Part shown: positions 25,080-35,600 of the stretch, piece by piece
Numbering within the stretch: the stretch's first letter is position 1
Layout of the letters: every line of letters starts with the position of its first letter
Assembly (NCBI RefSeq): GCF_040605635.1
Contig: NZ_JBEXDG010000025.1
Location: 79,104-143,103, forward strand
Direction: 5' to 3'
DNA: 64,000 bases
Source: Dactylosporangium sp040605635
GTDB taxonomy: Bacteria; Actinomycetota; Actinomycetes; Mycobacteriales; Micromonosporaceae
Position numbers and translations under genes: made by a program
Notes under the pieces: generated by a model
The model's database searches: none
What the model saw: only the letters and a program-made list of their open reading frames with translations
What the model was told of the DNA's origin: nothing

Positions 25080-25386
25080 TCGGTCCGCTCCTCACAGTCA
25101 TCGATCAGCGGCGACCCGTGAAGGTCGCCGCAACGTTCGTGAAAGGGTTGCCCGCTTCGATCCTGTTTCAACCGGCACCCGGCGGCCAGTCTTGATGTGG
25201 CCGGCATCGTGCTGCCATACACACGCGGCGCAGTTCGTGGTGCCGGTCATGCTGAGCCCGCCGGGTCCGGAGAAGGCCGGCCGGGCAGCGGGCACGGGCG
25301 GTCAGAATCGGATGATCGGATCGGTCCGCAGCTGTCGGGCGGGACCGGGGTGCTCTGGATCAGGCTGGACGTCGAAGGGAGGCCAC
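25080..25386. other. Intergenic region without a supported gene
   Basis: 307 bp between the small minus-strand gene and the AraC-type gene, which are divergent. It should hold both promoters. On the minus strand GTTGAAACAGGATCGAAGC followed by GGGCAA loosely resembles a stress-type (SigB/SigF-like) GTTT-N15-GGGTA promoter for the small gene; this is weak. No RNA gene seen. Confidence 0.4.
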
Positions 25387-26256
25387 GTGATCGCAACACT
25401 CAACCGGCTCGTCGACCATGTCGAGCGCCATCTCACCGACGAGCTCGACATCGGGGGGCTGGCGGCGGCGGCCGGCACGACCGAATACCACCTGCGCAGG
25501 ATGTTCTCGTCGCTGGCGGGGATGCCGTTGTCGGAGTACGTGCGGCGCCGGCGGATGACGGTCGCGGCCGCGGATGTCGTGCGGGGCACGGAGGACCTGC
25601 TGAGCATCGCGGTCCGGCACGGGTACACGTCGACCGAGGCGTTCGGCCGGGCGTTCCGGGCGGTGCACGGCGCCGGGCCCGGTGAGGTCCGGCGGGACGG
25701 TGGCCCCCTTCGCACACAACCACAGGTCAGGTTCCGCCTGACCGTCGAAGGGAGCAGCCCCATGGACACCCGGATCGTCGAACGGCCCGCGTTCCGGCTC
25801 ATCGGTCACGCGGCCCGCGTGCCGCTGATCCACCACGGCGTCAATCCGCACATCCAGCGGCACATCGCCGCCCTGCCACCGCAGGAGCACGCGCGGCTGA
25901 AGTCGCTCAGCAACGCCGACCCGGGCGGCCTGCTGCAGGTCAGCGACGACGTCGATCCCGACGCCGCCGAGGGCAGCGAACTGACCTACCTGCACGGGGT
26001 CGCCGTCACCCAGGACACCCCGGCCCCCGAGGACCTGGACACCGTCGAGGTACCGGCGGGCAGATGGGCCGTGTTCCACACCGCCGGGCCGTTTCCGCAG
26101 GAGTTGCAGTCGACGTGGGCGGCCACCGCCACGGAATGGTTCCCGTCCAACCCGTGGCGGCTGCGACCCGGTCCGTCGATCGTCGCGATGCTCGACCGTG
26201 CCGCCGACCTCAGCACCGCGACCTGTGAGCTCTGGCTCCCCGTCGAGCCGGCCTGA
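25387..26256 (+). CDS. AraC-family regulator with GyrI-like effector domain
   Basis: 289 residues from GTG 25387, preceded by GAAGGGAGG. The N-terminal AraC DNA-binding domain (about 1-105) has two HTHs: LDIGGLAAAAGTTEYHLRRMF and LLSIAVRHGYTSTEAFGRAFRA. The C-terminal GyrI-like domain (about 120-289; TRIVERPAFRLIGHAARVP, TVEVPAGRWAVFHTAGPF) binds small hydrophobic or drug-like molecules, as in Rob and BmrR-type regulators. It likely activates genes in response to such a ligand; the targets are not evident. It is convergent with the Tc operon and separated from it by a strong hairpin. Confidence 0.92.
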   Translation: MIATLNRLVDHVERHLTDELDIGGLAAAAGTTEYHLRRMFSSLAGMPLSEYVRRRRMTVAAADVVRGTEDLLSIAVRHGYTSTEAFGRAFRAVHGAGPGEVRRDGGPLRTQPQVRFRLTVEGSSPMDTRIVERPAFRLIGHAARVPLIHHGVNPHIQRHIAALPPQEHARLKSLSNADPGGLLQVSDDVDPDAAEGSELTYLHGVAVTQDTPAPEDLDTVEVPAGRWAVFHTAGPFPQELQSTWAATATEWFPSNPWRLRPGPSIVAMLDRAADLSTATCELWLPVEPA

Positions 26257-26269
26257 CGGCACCGCAGCA

Positions 26270-26301
26270 CCGCCGCCCCCGGGTTCAGCCGGGGGCGGCG
26301 G
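26270..26301. terminator. Bidirectional hairpin between AraC-type gene and Tc operon
   Basis: CCGCCGCCCCCGG / CCGGGGGCGGCGG, a perfect 13-bp stem with loop GTTCAG, between two convergent stop codons. With one bulged G the pairing extends four more base pairs. Confidence 0.8.
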
Positions 26302-26310
26302 GTGCCGGGG

Positions 26311-29300
26311 CTACCGGATCTCGGTGACGGCCCACCGGTCGACGGCGGTCCGCAGCGGCTCGAGCAGCGCGGTCGCCACCTGCCCCTCGTTGAGGTAGGC
26401 GAGCTTCAGCTCGTCGGCGGCCACCGCACGTTTGCCGAGCGGCAGTTCGAGCATGGCGGTGTATGCGACCGCGAAGTCCTCGGGCAGCAGCAGGCTGCTG
26501 TACAGGGCCTTGCAGTTGCGCAATGCGCCGGACAGCAGCTCGTGGTGGGCGCCGGCCGCCATCTTCACCAGGTCGGCCTGCAGCACGACGTCCTTCAGGA
26601 CGCGCTCGTCGAGGCTCATGAGGTCCGGGTTGGTGTCCAGCCCTTTGAGCTTCGGTGCGAGCGCCGCCTTCGACGGCGGCGTCCGCTTCAGCCGCTCCTT
26701 CGTGGCGAGGTCCGCGGCCCGCATCTCCCGCGCCCACTCGTCGACCTTCTCGAGCTTCTCGCCCTCCAGGACGTTGCCCCGCTCGACCATCTTGACGACG
26801 TCGCGCAGCCGCTTGCCCGCGTCGTCCGTGTCGTCCCAGTGCTTGAGGATCTCCCTGATCTCAGAGAGCGTGATGACCTCGCCGAACGCCTGGAATTTCA
26901 GCGGTTCGGCCATCCGCTTGTTGATCTTCTTCGTCTTGTAGGCCTTGTAGTCGATCGCGTCGCGTTCGTTGAGGCCGTCGAGGACGTAGTACACCGGCTC
27001 GCCCTTCGACGCGGCCCACCACAGGCCGGCCTTGCAGCCGAGCGCGCCCATCCACTTGTCGGGGCGCTTGCCGCTGAGGTCCGCGACCGCGAGCTTCGCG
27101 GTGGGCGTCTGCTTCGCCAGGAACCGCAGATATGACTCCGCCTGCTCCCGGAACCGCTGCTCGAACTCGGGGGAGTCCCGCTTGTAGTACTCCCGCGGCT
27201 TCTCGGCGATGCCGGTCTTCAGCTTCGCCAGGCCGATGTCGATGCACTTGGCGATGACGGTGTCCGGGTCGGCCAGCAGCGCGGGGTAGCCCGTGGCGTC
27301 GAGGGCCTTCTCGACGGCGTCCCAGATCTCCATCATCCGCACCGGCTGTGCGCCCTTCTCGGTCTCGTGCGCCGCCTGGACGTACGGGAGGCGGACGTCC
27401 TCGAAGCCCCAGATCGTGCCGGGGTGGTCGGCGAACCCGATGATGGCCTGGCAGGACTTCACCTCCTTCCACGTCGTGACGATCGTGGTGTCGCCGCGTC
27501 CGGCCAGGGTCTTGAGCAGCGCCGCCGCGCCGAGCACCTTCCGCCGCTCCTCGGGGTTGGTGACCTCCCGGTCCATGACCTCGGGGTCGGCGAGCCTGAC
27601 GTAGTTGCCGAGCAGGTGCTCCAGCGGCTGGATGTACCCGCTCCAGACGCCTTCGCGGTTGCGGCCGTTGTCCGACCCGGTGGTGGCGGGCAGCCGCGGG
27701 CTCACGCCCCGGTCGATGAGGGCGATCATGTCGCCGAACCGGCCGGCGTGCCACAGCATGTTGTAGGCGCGCGCGGCGAGGCCCTGCTTGGGCTTGTTCC
27801 ACGCCTCGAGGTCGATGTTTTTGAGGACCCAGGTCATGGTGTTCTCGTCGAAGGCCTTCCCGCCTTGCCAGTTGTGCACCAGCAGGTGCGTCGCCACGGC
27901 CCGTGCCGCGTCCGGTCCGAGCGCGCCGCGCAGCTGCGCCACGTCGGCCTCGGTGACCTTGACGGTCTTCCTGCCCTCCGAGACCCTGGACAGCTTGATC
28001 GCGCCGAGGATCAGGTCGGCGAAGACGTCCGGCGCTTCGGCCGCCCGGGTCGCCACCGCGGGGCTGCCGAAGACGCGGTCGATGAGGTCCTTGAGCTTCG
28101 GGTGCCCCTCCGCGGCGGTCAGCAGCGTGTCGTCCTTCAGCCCCTTCACGGCCGTGCGGACGCTGTCGAACTGGCCGTTGCTCAGGTCGGCCACGGCGGC
28201 GCCGACCATGCCGGGCTTGCGCAGGTCCTCCCGGCGTTGCTTGTTGTCCCGCTCGGCGTCCTTGGCCGCGGCGGCCATGCGGCTGCCCACCAGGTACACG
28301 TGCTCGATCACGTACGACGCGGTGAAGTACTTCTGCTCGGCGATCAGCCGTCTGGCCCAATCGACGCTGGCGCTCAACTGCGGCGCGTTGGGCACGTGGA
28401 CCAGCATCGACTCGACCTGCTGCTTGAACGACGGCGGGTCTTCGGCGTCCTCGTCGTCCTGCGGCAGGGGCTCGCCCCGCGCCTCCGCCGCGCGCCGCTC
28501 GGCCTCGGCCGCTGCCTCTGCCGCGCGCCGTTGCGCGTTCCGCTGCCCGGCGACCTCGATGTCGAAGTCGTCCGTCTCCGGCAGCGGACGCATCCCGATC
28601 ATCTTCATGCTCGCGGTCGCGTCCGTGACGGTCTGGATCAGGTACTCGTCGGGCTCGTCCTTCGACGCGTCCAGAGCCGCCAGCGCCTCCCCGGCCAGCC
28701 TCCTGATCCTCGCGATCTCATCGCCGCTCGCGACCTTCAGCAGCAGCGCGTCGTGCCACTTCAGGAGCCGGTCGACCTCGCCCAGTCGCTGCCGCATGAC
28801 CTTGCGGGGGTTGACGACCGCCGGCTGGCTCTGCTTCGTCTTGAGCTCATCCACGTATGTCACCTCCTCGCCGGGGGCGGGTTTGCCGCCCCACCGGGGC
28901 TTGGGCTTGGCGTCCGCGGCCGGCGCCGCGTCGGCCTGGCCACTGGCCGGTGGCGGCGGGCCCGCCTTGCCACTGGGCGGCGGCGGTGGCCCGGCCTTGC
29001 CGCTGGGCGGCGGCGGGGGACCGGGCCGCTCGCCCGGCGGAGGCGGTGGCGGCGACGTGACGGGCCGGTCCGCGGTGCGGGTGGTGATGCTGACGGGCCG
29101 GTCCGCGGTGCGGGTGGTGATGCTGACGGGCCGGTCCGCGGTGCGGGTGGTGATGCTGACCGGCCGCACCCGCGGCGCGGTGGACGTCCTGGTCGCCGCC
29201 GACCGTGCCTGGACCTCCCGGATCGTCGGATACGTCGAGGGCAGCCGGGCGGAACGGACCGGCGTGTACACCGACGTCCGCAGTGGCGTCGAACCGGCAG

Positions 29301-29631
29301 CCGTGGACCGGACCGGCGTCGAGCGGATCGATGAGGACCGGACGGGGGCGGACCGGATCGACGTCGAACGGTCAGGGGTGGACCGGACCGGCGTGGACCG
29401 GACCGGTGTCGAGCGGGTCACCGGCGTCGCGGTCCGCGGCCGGTACCCGTACCCGCCGCCCGACGAGGAGGACGCGGACGGACTGTACCACCCGCTGTAG
29501 CCGTAACCGGTTCCCGTGTGGGCGGTCGTGCTGATGCTGGCGGTCGTGCGCGACGGGTACCTCGGCACCGGCAGCCGCCGGTTGGTGCCGGACGAGGACG
29601 AAGACGAGGACGAGGAACGTGGATAGGTCAT
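26311..29631 (-). CDS. Large protein with low-complexity N-terminus, partner of Tc-like toxin gene
   Basis: 1106 residues from ATG 29631, with GGGAGA five bases upstream and only 10 bp after the giant Tc-like gene, so the two form an operon. Residues 1-250 are low complexity: poly-Ser, RSTPVRST-type repeats, three exact RPVSITTRTAD repeats and proline runs (PPPPPPGERPGPPPPP) at about 190-235. A charged, Ala-rich coiled-coil-like segment lies near 355-390. The remaining ~700 residues look globular and mostly helical; I recognise no family. Visible landmarks are CKAGLWWAASKGEPVYYVLD and EVITLSEIREILKHWDD. No signal peptide or membrane helix. Position suggests a cargo, effector or accessory factor; this is inference only. 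Confidence 0.8.
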   Translation of the reverse strand: MTYPRSSSSSSSSSGTNRRLPVPRYPSRTTASISTTAHTGTGYGYSGWYSPSASSSSGGGYGYRPRTATPVTRSTPVRSTPVRSTPDRSTSIRSAPVRSSSIRSTPVRSTAAGSTPLRTSVYTPVRSARLPSTYPTIREVQARSAATRTSTAPRVRPVSITTRTADRPVSITTRTADRPVSITTRTADRPVTSPPPPPPGERPGPPPPPSGKAGPPPPPSGKAGPPPPASGQADAAPAADAKPKPRWGGKPAPGEEVTYVDELKTKQSQPAVVNPRKVMRQRLGEVDRLLKWHDALLLKVASGDEIARIRRLAGEALAALDASKDEPDEYLIQTVTDATASMKMIGMRPLPETDDFDIEVAGQRNAQRRAAEAAAEAERRAAEARGEPLPQDDEDAEDPPSFKQQVESMLVHVPNAPQLSASVDWARRLIAEQKYFTASYVIEHVYLVGSRMAAAAKDAERDNKQRREDLRKPGMVGAAVADLSNGQFDSVRTAVKGLKDDTLLTAAEGHPKLKDLIDRVFGSPAVATRAAEAPDVFADLILGAIKLSRVSEGRKTVKVTEADVAQLRGALGPDAARAVATHLLVHNWQGGKAFDENTMTWVLKNIDLEAWNKPKQGLAARAYNMLWHAGRFGDMIALIDRGVSPRLPATTGSDNGRNREGVWSGYIQPLEHLLGNYVRLADPEVMDREVTNPEERRKVLGAAALLKTLAGRGDTTIVTTWKEVKSCQAIIGFADHPGTIWGFEDVRLPYVQAAHETEKGAQPVRMMEIWDAVEKALDATGYPALLADPDTVIAKCIDIGLAKLKTGIAEKPREYYKRDSPEFEQRFREQAESYLRFLAKQTPTAKLAVADLSGKRPDKWMGALGCKAGLWWAASKGEPVYYVLDGLNERDAIDYKAYKTKKINKRMAEPLKFQAFGEVITLSEIREILKHWDDTDDAGKRLRDVVKMVERGNVLEGEKLEKVDEWAREMRAADLATKERLKRTPPSKAALAPKLKGLDTNPDLMSLDERVLKDVVLQADLVKMAAGAHHELLSGALRNCKALYSSLLLPEDFAVAYTAMLELPLGKRAVAADELKLAYLNEGQVATALLEPLRTAVDRWAVTEIR
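29059..29157 (-). repeat. Exact 33-bp tandem repeat, three copies
   Basis: Three identical 33-bp units (29059-29091, 29092-29124, 29125-29157), each starting GACGGGCCGGTCCGCGGTGC. On the coding strand each gives 11 residues (RPVSITTRTAD register) in the low-complexity N-terminal part of the 1106-residue protein. Confidence 0.9.
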
Positions 29632-29641
29632 TGCAGTCTCC

Positions 29642-32600
29642 CTACTGGACGCGGGCCTGATAGGTCAGGACGAGCCCGACATTGCCGAGGTCGGCCTTGT
29701 CGCCGTCGAGCGCGAAGGCCCATCCGGGCCCGTCGTCGCGGACCGTGAGACCGGGCGTCGGCAGCAGCGTCGCCTCGGTGAGCGTGAGCCGGGGGTCGTC
29801 GTTGAGCACCAGGCGGGCCGGCGTGCCGTTGGTCAGCTCGTACGCGGGCACGATGCCGGTGATCCGCCGGCCTGCCATGTCGGGGAACATCCCGGTGGTG
29901 AAGGGCAGCACCAGCCGGCTCGCACCGTTGCCGACGAAGTCTTCCCACTGCTCGGGGAACTCCCGGGCCACGTCGAAGAACCGGGCCGCGGTGAAGGGCT
30001 TGAGCATGCCCTTGACCGCGTCGGCGAACAGCGGACCGCCGTGCTCCGCGGTGTACTTGACTGTGACGAGCACGTCGTAGAAAGCCGCGCCGTGCAGGGC
30101 GGAGCGTTCCAGCCGCCACGTCGAGACCGCGCCGGTGCCCTCGAACGGCAGGTACCGCTCGTCGTCGTAGCGCAGCTCGAAGAGGCCGTTGTTGTCGCGC
30201 CCGTAGTCCACCTGGGACAGTGCGATGCGCTGGCTGGCCCGCCAGTCGGCCCGGATCGCGGCGGGCAGGCCGCCCTTCGGGTCGAGCAGGTGCTTGACCG
30301 CGGCCGGGTCGGGCGTCAGCACGGTCTTGTTGCTCAGCTGCGTCAGGGTCGCGTTGAGGCCGATCGGCTGCCCCTCGACGTCGAGGAACGTCACCGTCAC
30401 CGTGCGGATCTGGCGGCGGTAGTGGCCGGGGAAGTCCCGGTCGAACAGCGCCTCGGTGAGCGCGAAGTCGGTGCTGCCGGCGGTCCGCAGCCGCAGCAGC
30501 GCGACCGGGTCGGTCTCCAGCAGCGACACCTGGCGGGTGATCTCCAGGGCCCGTCCGTCGCCGTCGAACTGGGCCTTGCCGAGCCGCTGCAGGTCCTGCG
30601 CGAGGCCCTGCCCGGCGAGCAGCCCGTTGCGCCGGCTCTCCCAGTACGACGGGCGGATGAAGGTCTCGTCGACGCCCTGCTCGAACTGGTACGCCCGCTC
30701 CGCGGCCTTCGCCATGTCGTAGGCGAGGCTGTACGCCTGGAAGTACATGCCGGACAGTCGCGCGGCCATCCAGGTGTACAGCTCGGCGTTGGTGAAGCGG
30801 TCCCGCAGGAACGTCGCGACGGCCTCGGAGTGCTCCAGCTGCCGCGCCTGGATGTCCGCCTCCTGCCGGGCGACGCCCAGCTGCTGGTTCGCCGCGGCGA
30901 TGCGGTGCTCCAGCTGCTCCAGGTCGTTGCGTGCGGTGGCCAGCTGCAGCGTCCAGTCCTGGGACATGCGCTCGTACTGGGCGGACACGCCGAGCACCTC
31001 GCCGATCACCTGGAAGCCCTCGCCGAGGGACTGCAGGATCTGCGCCGAGCTGTCCAGGGAGCTGCCGGCCTGGTCGCCGCCGGCCTCCGCGCCCATGATG
31101 AACGGGCCCATCTTGATCTGCGGCAGGGCGTGGCTGATGGCGGAGGCGATCTGCAGCACGCTGGAGGACATGTGCATCGTCGCGCCGATGGACATGGTGG
31201 CGATCTGGGCCCGTTCCAGCGCCGTCATCCCCGTGGCGATGAGCGTGTCGTAGTGCGCGGCCCGTTCCAGCGCGCCGGCCCGGCCGGCGGTGAGCTCCGC
31301 GACGCTCTCCTCGGCGATGCGGACCTGCGCCTCCTTCACGGCCAGGCCGAGGTCGAGGATCGTGTGCTCCTGCCGGTTCTGCAGCAGGCTCAGCTCCTCG
31401 GCGCTGCCGCGTTCCAGGACGCTGAGCAGCTCCGAGCCGAGCTGGCCGAGCTTGTCGACGACCTCCTGCGCCCGGCGGTAGACCGCGGCGAAGCGGTAGT
31501 GCGGCGGCTGGGCGGCCGCGGCCGCGGTCACCTGGTCCAGGCCCGCGCCGGAGGCGACGGCCTGCACCAGCGCCATCGGGTCGATCGGCGGCGCGAAGAG
31601 CGGCAGCGGCCGGCTGATGCCGAGGATGTCCAGCGACTGCCGGATCTTGTGCAGCCGGTCCTCGACCCGGGTCCAGTACTCCATGAAGAGGCTGTTCTCC
31701 GGGATGGAGAAGTACGCGTCGCCGACGCCGGCGTGCACCTCGCCCGGGCCGGTGAGCATGACACCGCCGCGGGTGAAGTAGCCGGTCAGGTCCGCCGAGC
31801 CGAGCGCCGCGGCCGTCTGCGCCGGCGGCAGCAGCCGCACGCCGAGCCGTTCGGGCCGCTCGCCGAGCAGGTCGTGGGCGAGCACGTAGAGCATCCGGGC
31901 CTCGTCGACGCTCTCCGGCGTGTACTGCCGGAACAGCATGTCGGCCCAGTCGAGCAGGTTGTCGACGTAGCCCATGACGACGGCGCGGCGGTAGGCGACC
32001 GGGCGCAGCGCGGCGATCGCGTGCGGGTCGAACGGGTCCTCCCGGTAGGCCTTGAGCAGGTCCTCCTCGTCGCCGCCGGCCTCGAACAACGCGCCGAGCT
32101 CCGCCGCGATGAGCGTGCGTTCCTCCAGTCCCAGCAGGGCGGCGCGCTGCCCCGCGGTGGGTTTGCCGGCGAGCAGGTCATGCAGGGCGTCGGCGATCCT
32201 CTTGTGCGTCGCCGGGGCTCTGACCGTGGCGAGCGCGGTCACCTCCTGCGCCGTGCGCGGGCCGCGGTGCTCCGCCACCGCCGGTGCGAGGGTCCGCAGG
32301 GCGGCCACGACCGGTTCGACCGACTGCCGGAGCTTGTCGGCGGCCGGGCCTTGCAGCCCGGCCCGGCCGGTCTGGCCGAGTTCGGCGGTGAGACTGTCGG
32401 CGAGCGCGGCCGGGTCGATGGTGAGGAACGGCAGGAACCGCCAGTAGGAGCGGGGATGCGTGGGGTCGAAGATGTACTCGTACCAGCGGCGGGCGTCCTC
32501 GAAGCGTTGGGCGCCGTTGAGCGCGTGCGCGATGAGCAGCGGCGCGTGGAAGAAGATCTCCCAGTAGTAGAGGCCGTTGGCGCTGCGGAAGTCCAGGTGC

Positions 32601-35600
32601 GAGCCGGACGGCAGCCGGTCGGGGTCGACGAGCTCCGGCTTGACCCGGATCGCCTTGAGGTCCCGCGGGTCGGTGCTGAACGCGACCTCGTCGGTCTCCT
32701 GGGTGGCGAGGTCCAGCAGCGCCGGCACCCCGCCGGACAGCAGCCGCCGGTTGAGATCGGAGGCGGTGCCGGTGGTCAGCCGGACGATCTCGAACGGCAG
32801 CGCCGTGCGCTCGTACGGCCGCGGCGGCTCGACGGCCGTGTCGTGCAGGATGTAGGTGTCGTCGACGAACAGGTGCAGGCCGGTCGAGGACCGCATCGCC
32901 GAGTCGAACGGCGGCGTGGTCTCGCGGGGCAGCTCGCCCCAGGCGCCGGCGACGGGGCGGAACGCCGGCAGGGTCGACGGTTCCCGCGCCGCCGCCGTCT
33001 TGGTGTAGAGCGGGCCGCTGAACACGTACAGGTCGGTGCCGCGCGGCAGGACGGTGTCGATCGGCACCGGCAGCGTCGCCGGGTAGCCGTCGTCGACGAG
33101 GTCCGGCACCGTGTTGTCGGCGTTCAGCGTGTACCGCACGTATTCGGTGCCGCTGGTGAGGAACAGCCGGTGGGCGCCGGACGGGTCGGTGCCGACCCAC
33201 GCCGCGTCGACCGTCTGCTTCGTGGCGATCCTGCCGGGCTTCGTGTAGGTCGGGCGGCTGACGCGCGCACCGGTGGCCGGGACCTGGACGTAGCGGTGGT
33301 CGGTGTTGTCGAAGTAGTAGGTCGTGCCGTCGCGCCACACGGCGGCGTCGATGCGCACGTCGGTGGGGATGTTGTCGGGGTTGCCGGCGACCGGCCGGGG
33401 GTAGTCCTTGTCCGGTGTGTCGTACCACTGGCCCTTGTTCGGCTTCTTCGTGTGGTTGAGCCGCACGTACCTGTCGCCGGCGAACACGAACGCGTGGGTG
33501 TCGGTGACGACGACCGTGTCGACCGTGTTGAGCTGCTTGCGCATCCAGTGGTCCTGCCACGACGCGGGCGTGCCCAGCTTGCCGTCGGTGGCGACGACGT
33601 ACTGCTCCAGCGCGTGGTTGGCGAACACCTCGACGTTGCCGGGCAGGCTGAAGGCGACGTCGACCCGGTCCCACTGCGGCAGCGCGTCCTGGTTGCCGAG
33701 GATCGGCCGCGGGTACCCCTTGTCGATCCTGCCGAACGGGGTGCCGGTGAAGCGCACGTACTGGCCGCCGGAGAAGACGAACGTGGACGCGCCCCGGACG
33801 AGGACCGCGTCGACGACCCCGTTCGCGGCGGGCAGCACGGTGCGGGACCGGCCCCACTGCTCGCCGATCGGGACCGCGGCCGGGATCCGGCCGGTCGGTG
33901 GGACCGTCAGCGACCGGTTGCGTGCGTTGGAGAAGAACAGCTGCGTGCCGCCGGGCAGTTCGACGGCCGCGTCGACCGCGCTCCAGCTGGGGAACCGGCT
34001 GTTGCCGCTCAGCGGCACCGGTGCCGCGTCGGCCCGGTCGATCGTCACCGGCCGGCACAGGAAGCTGCCGCCCTTGTGGTCGACGCTGAACCACGGCCAC
34101 GACTCGGCGCCGGTCGGCGCGTCGAACCGGACCACCTCGGCGGGCCGGACCGTGTCGCGGAAGATGTTCGCGACCCGGTCGGCGGTGGCGGCCTTCGCGG
34201 CGGCCGCGGCGGCCACGGCCGTCGCGAGCTCCGTCAACGCCGCGTCGGTGTCGTCGGTCGCGGGGCCCGCCGGCGGCACGACACCCGCGGCGGCCCTGAT
34301 GATGTCGAAGATCGACGCGACGACCTCCGCCGGGGTGGTGCCGTCCGCCGCGGCCGGCACGGGCAGCCGCTCCGCGTACAGCTCCGGGTTGAGCTCGAAC
34401 AGGACCGCGCCGGGCTTCGGCGCGGGCGGCGTCTGCGCTCCGGGCTCGGCCGGCGGGGTGACGGTGGACGTGCACGACACGACGACCGCCATGCGGCCCG
34501 TGTCCGGCTTGATCCGGGGCAGCACGAGCAGCTGCACGTCGCCGATCGTGCCGGCCTCCGCCGCCCCGGTGCCGAGGGTCTGCGCCGGCACCCACTCGCC
34601 GTTGAGGTTCTGGAACGAGTACGCGATGCGGACCCGGGTCGTCTTCGCCGTCGCCGTCACGTGCTGTTCCTCGCCGTCACCGCGTGCGACGACCGTGCCG
34701 CTGGCGGGGTCGTCCTGGGCGACCGGCTCGACGACCGTCCAGAAGACGAAGACCCGGCCGAACGCGTGGACGGGGTGCACCAGGTCGGCGTCGATGCGCA
34801 CGTCGACGGGCTGCCACGGCTCCCACGCCGCGGACAGCTTCTCCCGGCTGCCGAACTCGGCCCGCCGGAAGTAGTAGCGGCGCGGGTCGGTCTTCGTGCG
34901 CCCGAACAGCACGAGCCGGCGCGGCCCGTCCGGCAGCTGGTCCTTCGTGTAGACGTAGCCGCCGGCGATGGTGAGGCGGGAGACCTCGGTGTATTCGTCG
35001 AGGTAGCGCTTGTACGCCCGTTCGACGCTCAGCGCGGTGATCTCACCCTGGAGCAGGTCGCGTTCCAGGGCCTCGAACGCGGGCGTCTTCGTGTCGCGCA
35101 GCTCGGGCCGCAGGTAGTTCTCCGGGTAGAGGAAGACCTTGCGGTTGGCCTCCCACACCCGGTAGTTGCGCATCCACGTCCACCACTGCTTGATCCGCAG
35201 CCGCTGTTCCTCACCACCGTCGGCCGGCTCCAGGTTGAGCAGGTACCGGTGGACGTACAGCTGGACGGCGGCGATCGCCTCCCGCACCCGCGACGTCATG
35301 CCCCGGGCGCCCATCTCGACGTCGATGAGGTACCGCTCGAACAGGTCCCGGGTGGTCCGCGGCGCCGACGCGGGGCCGGGGTCGCGGGCGAGGACGGCGC
35401 CGACGAGCGCGTCGCGCAGGCTCAGGTTCAGCTCGTCGTGCAGCGTGCGGGACAGCACCGCCCAGCCGTCCGGTCCGGACCTGCGGGCGAGCAGCAGGGT
35501 CAGGGCGTCGGCGGCGGCGTCCATGTCGACGTCCATGTCGGCGTCGCCGGGCAGCGCCCGCTCCGGGTGGAGCCTCGCCCACACGTCGGCGCGCAGCTCG

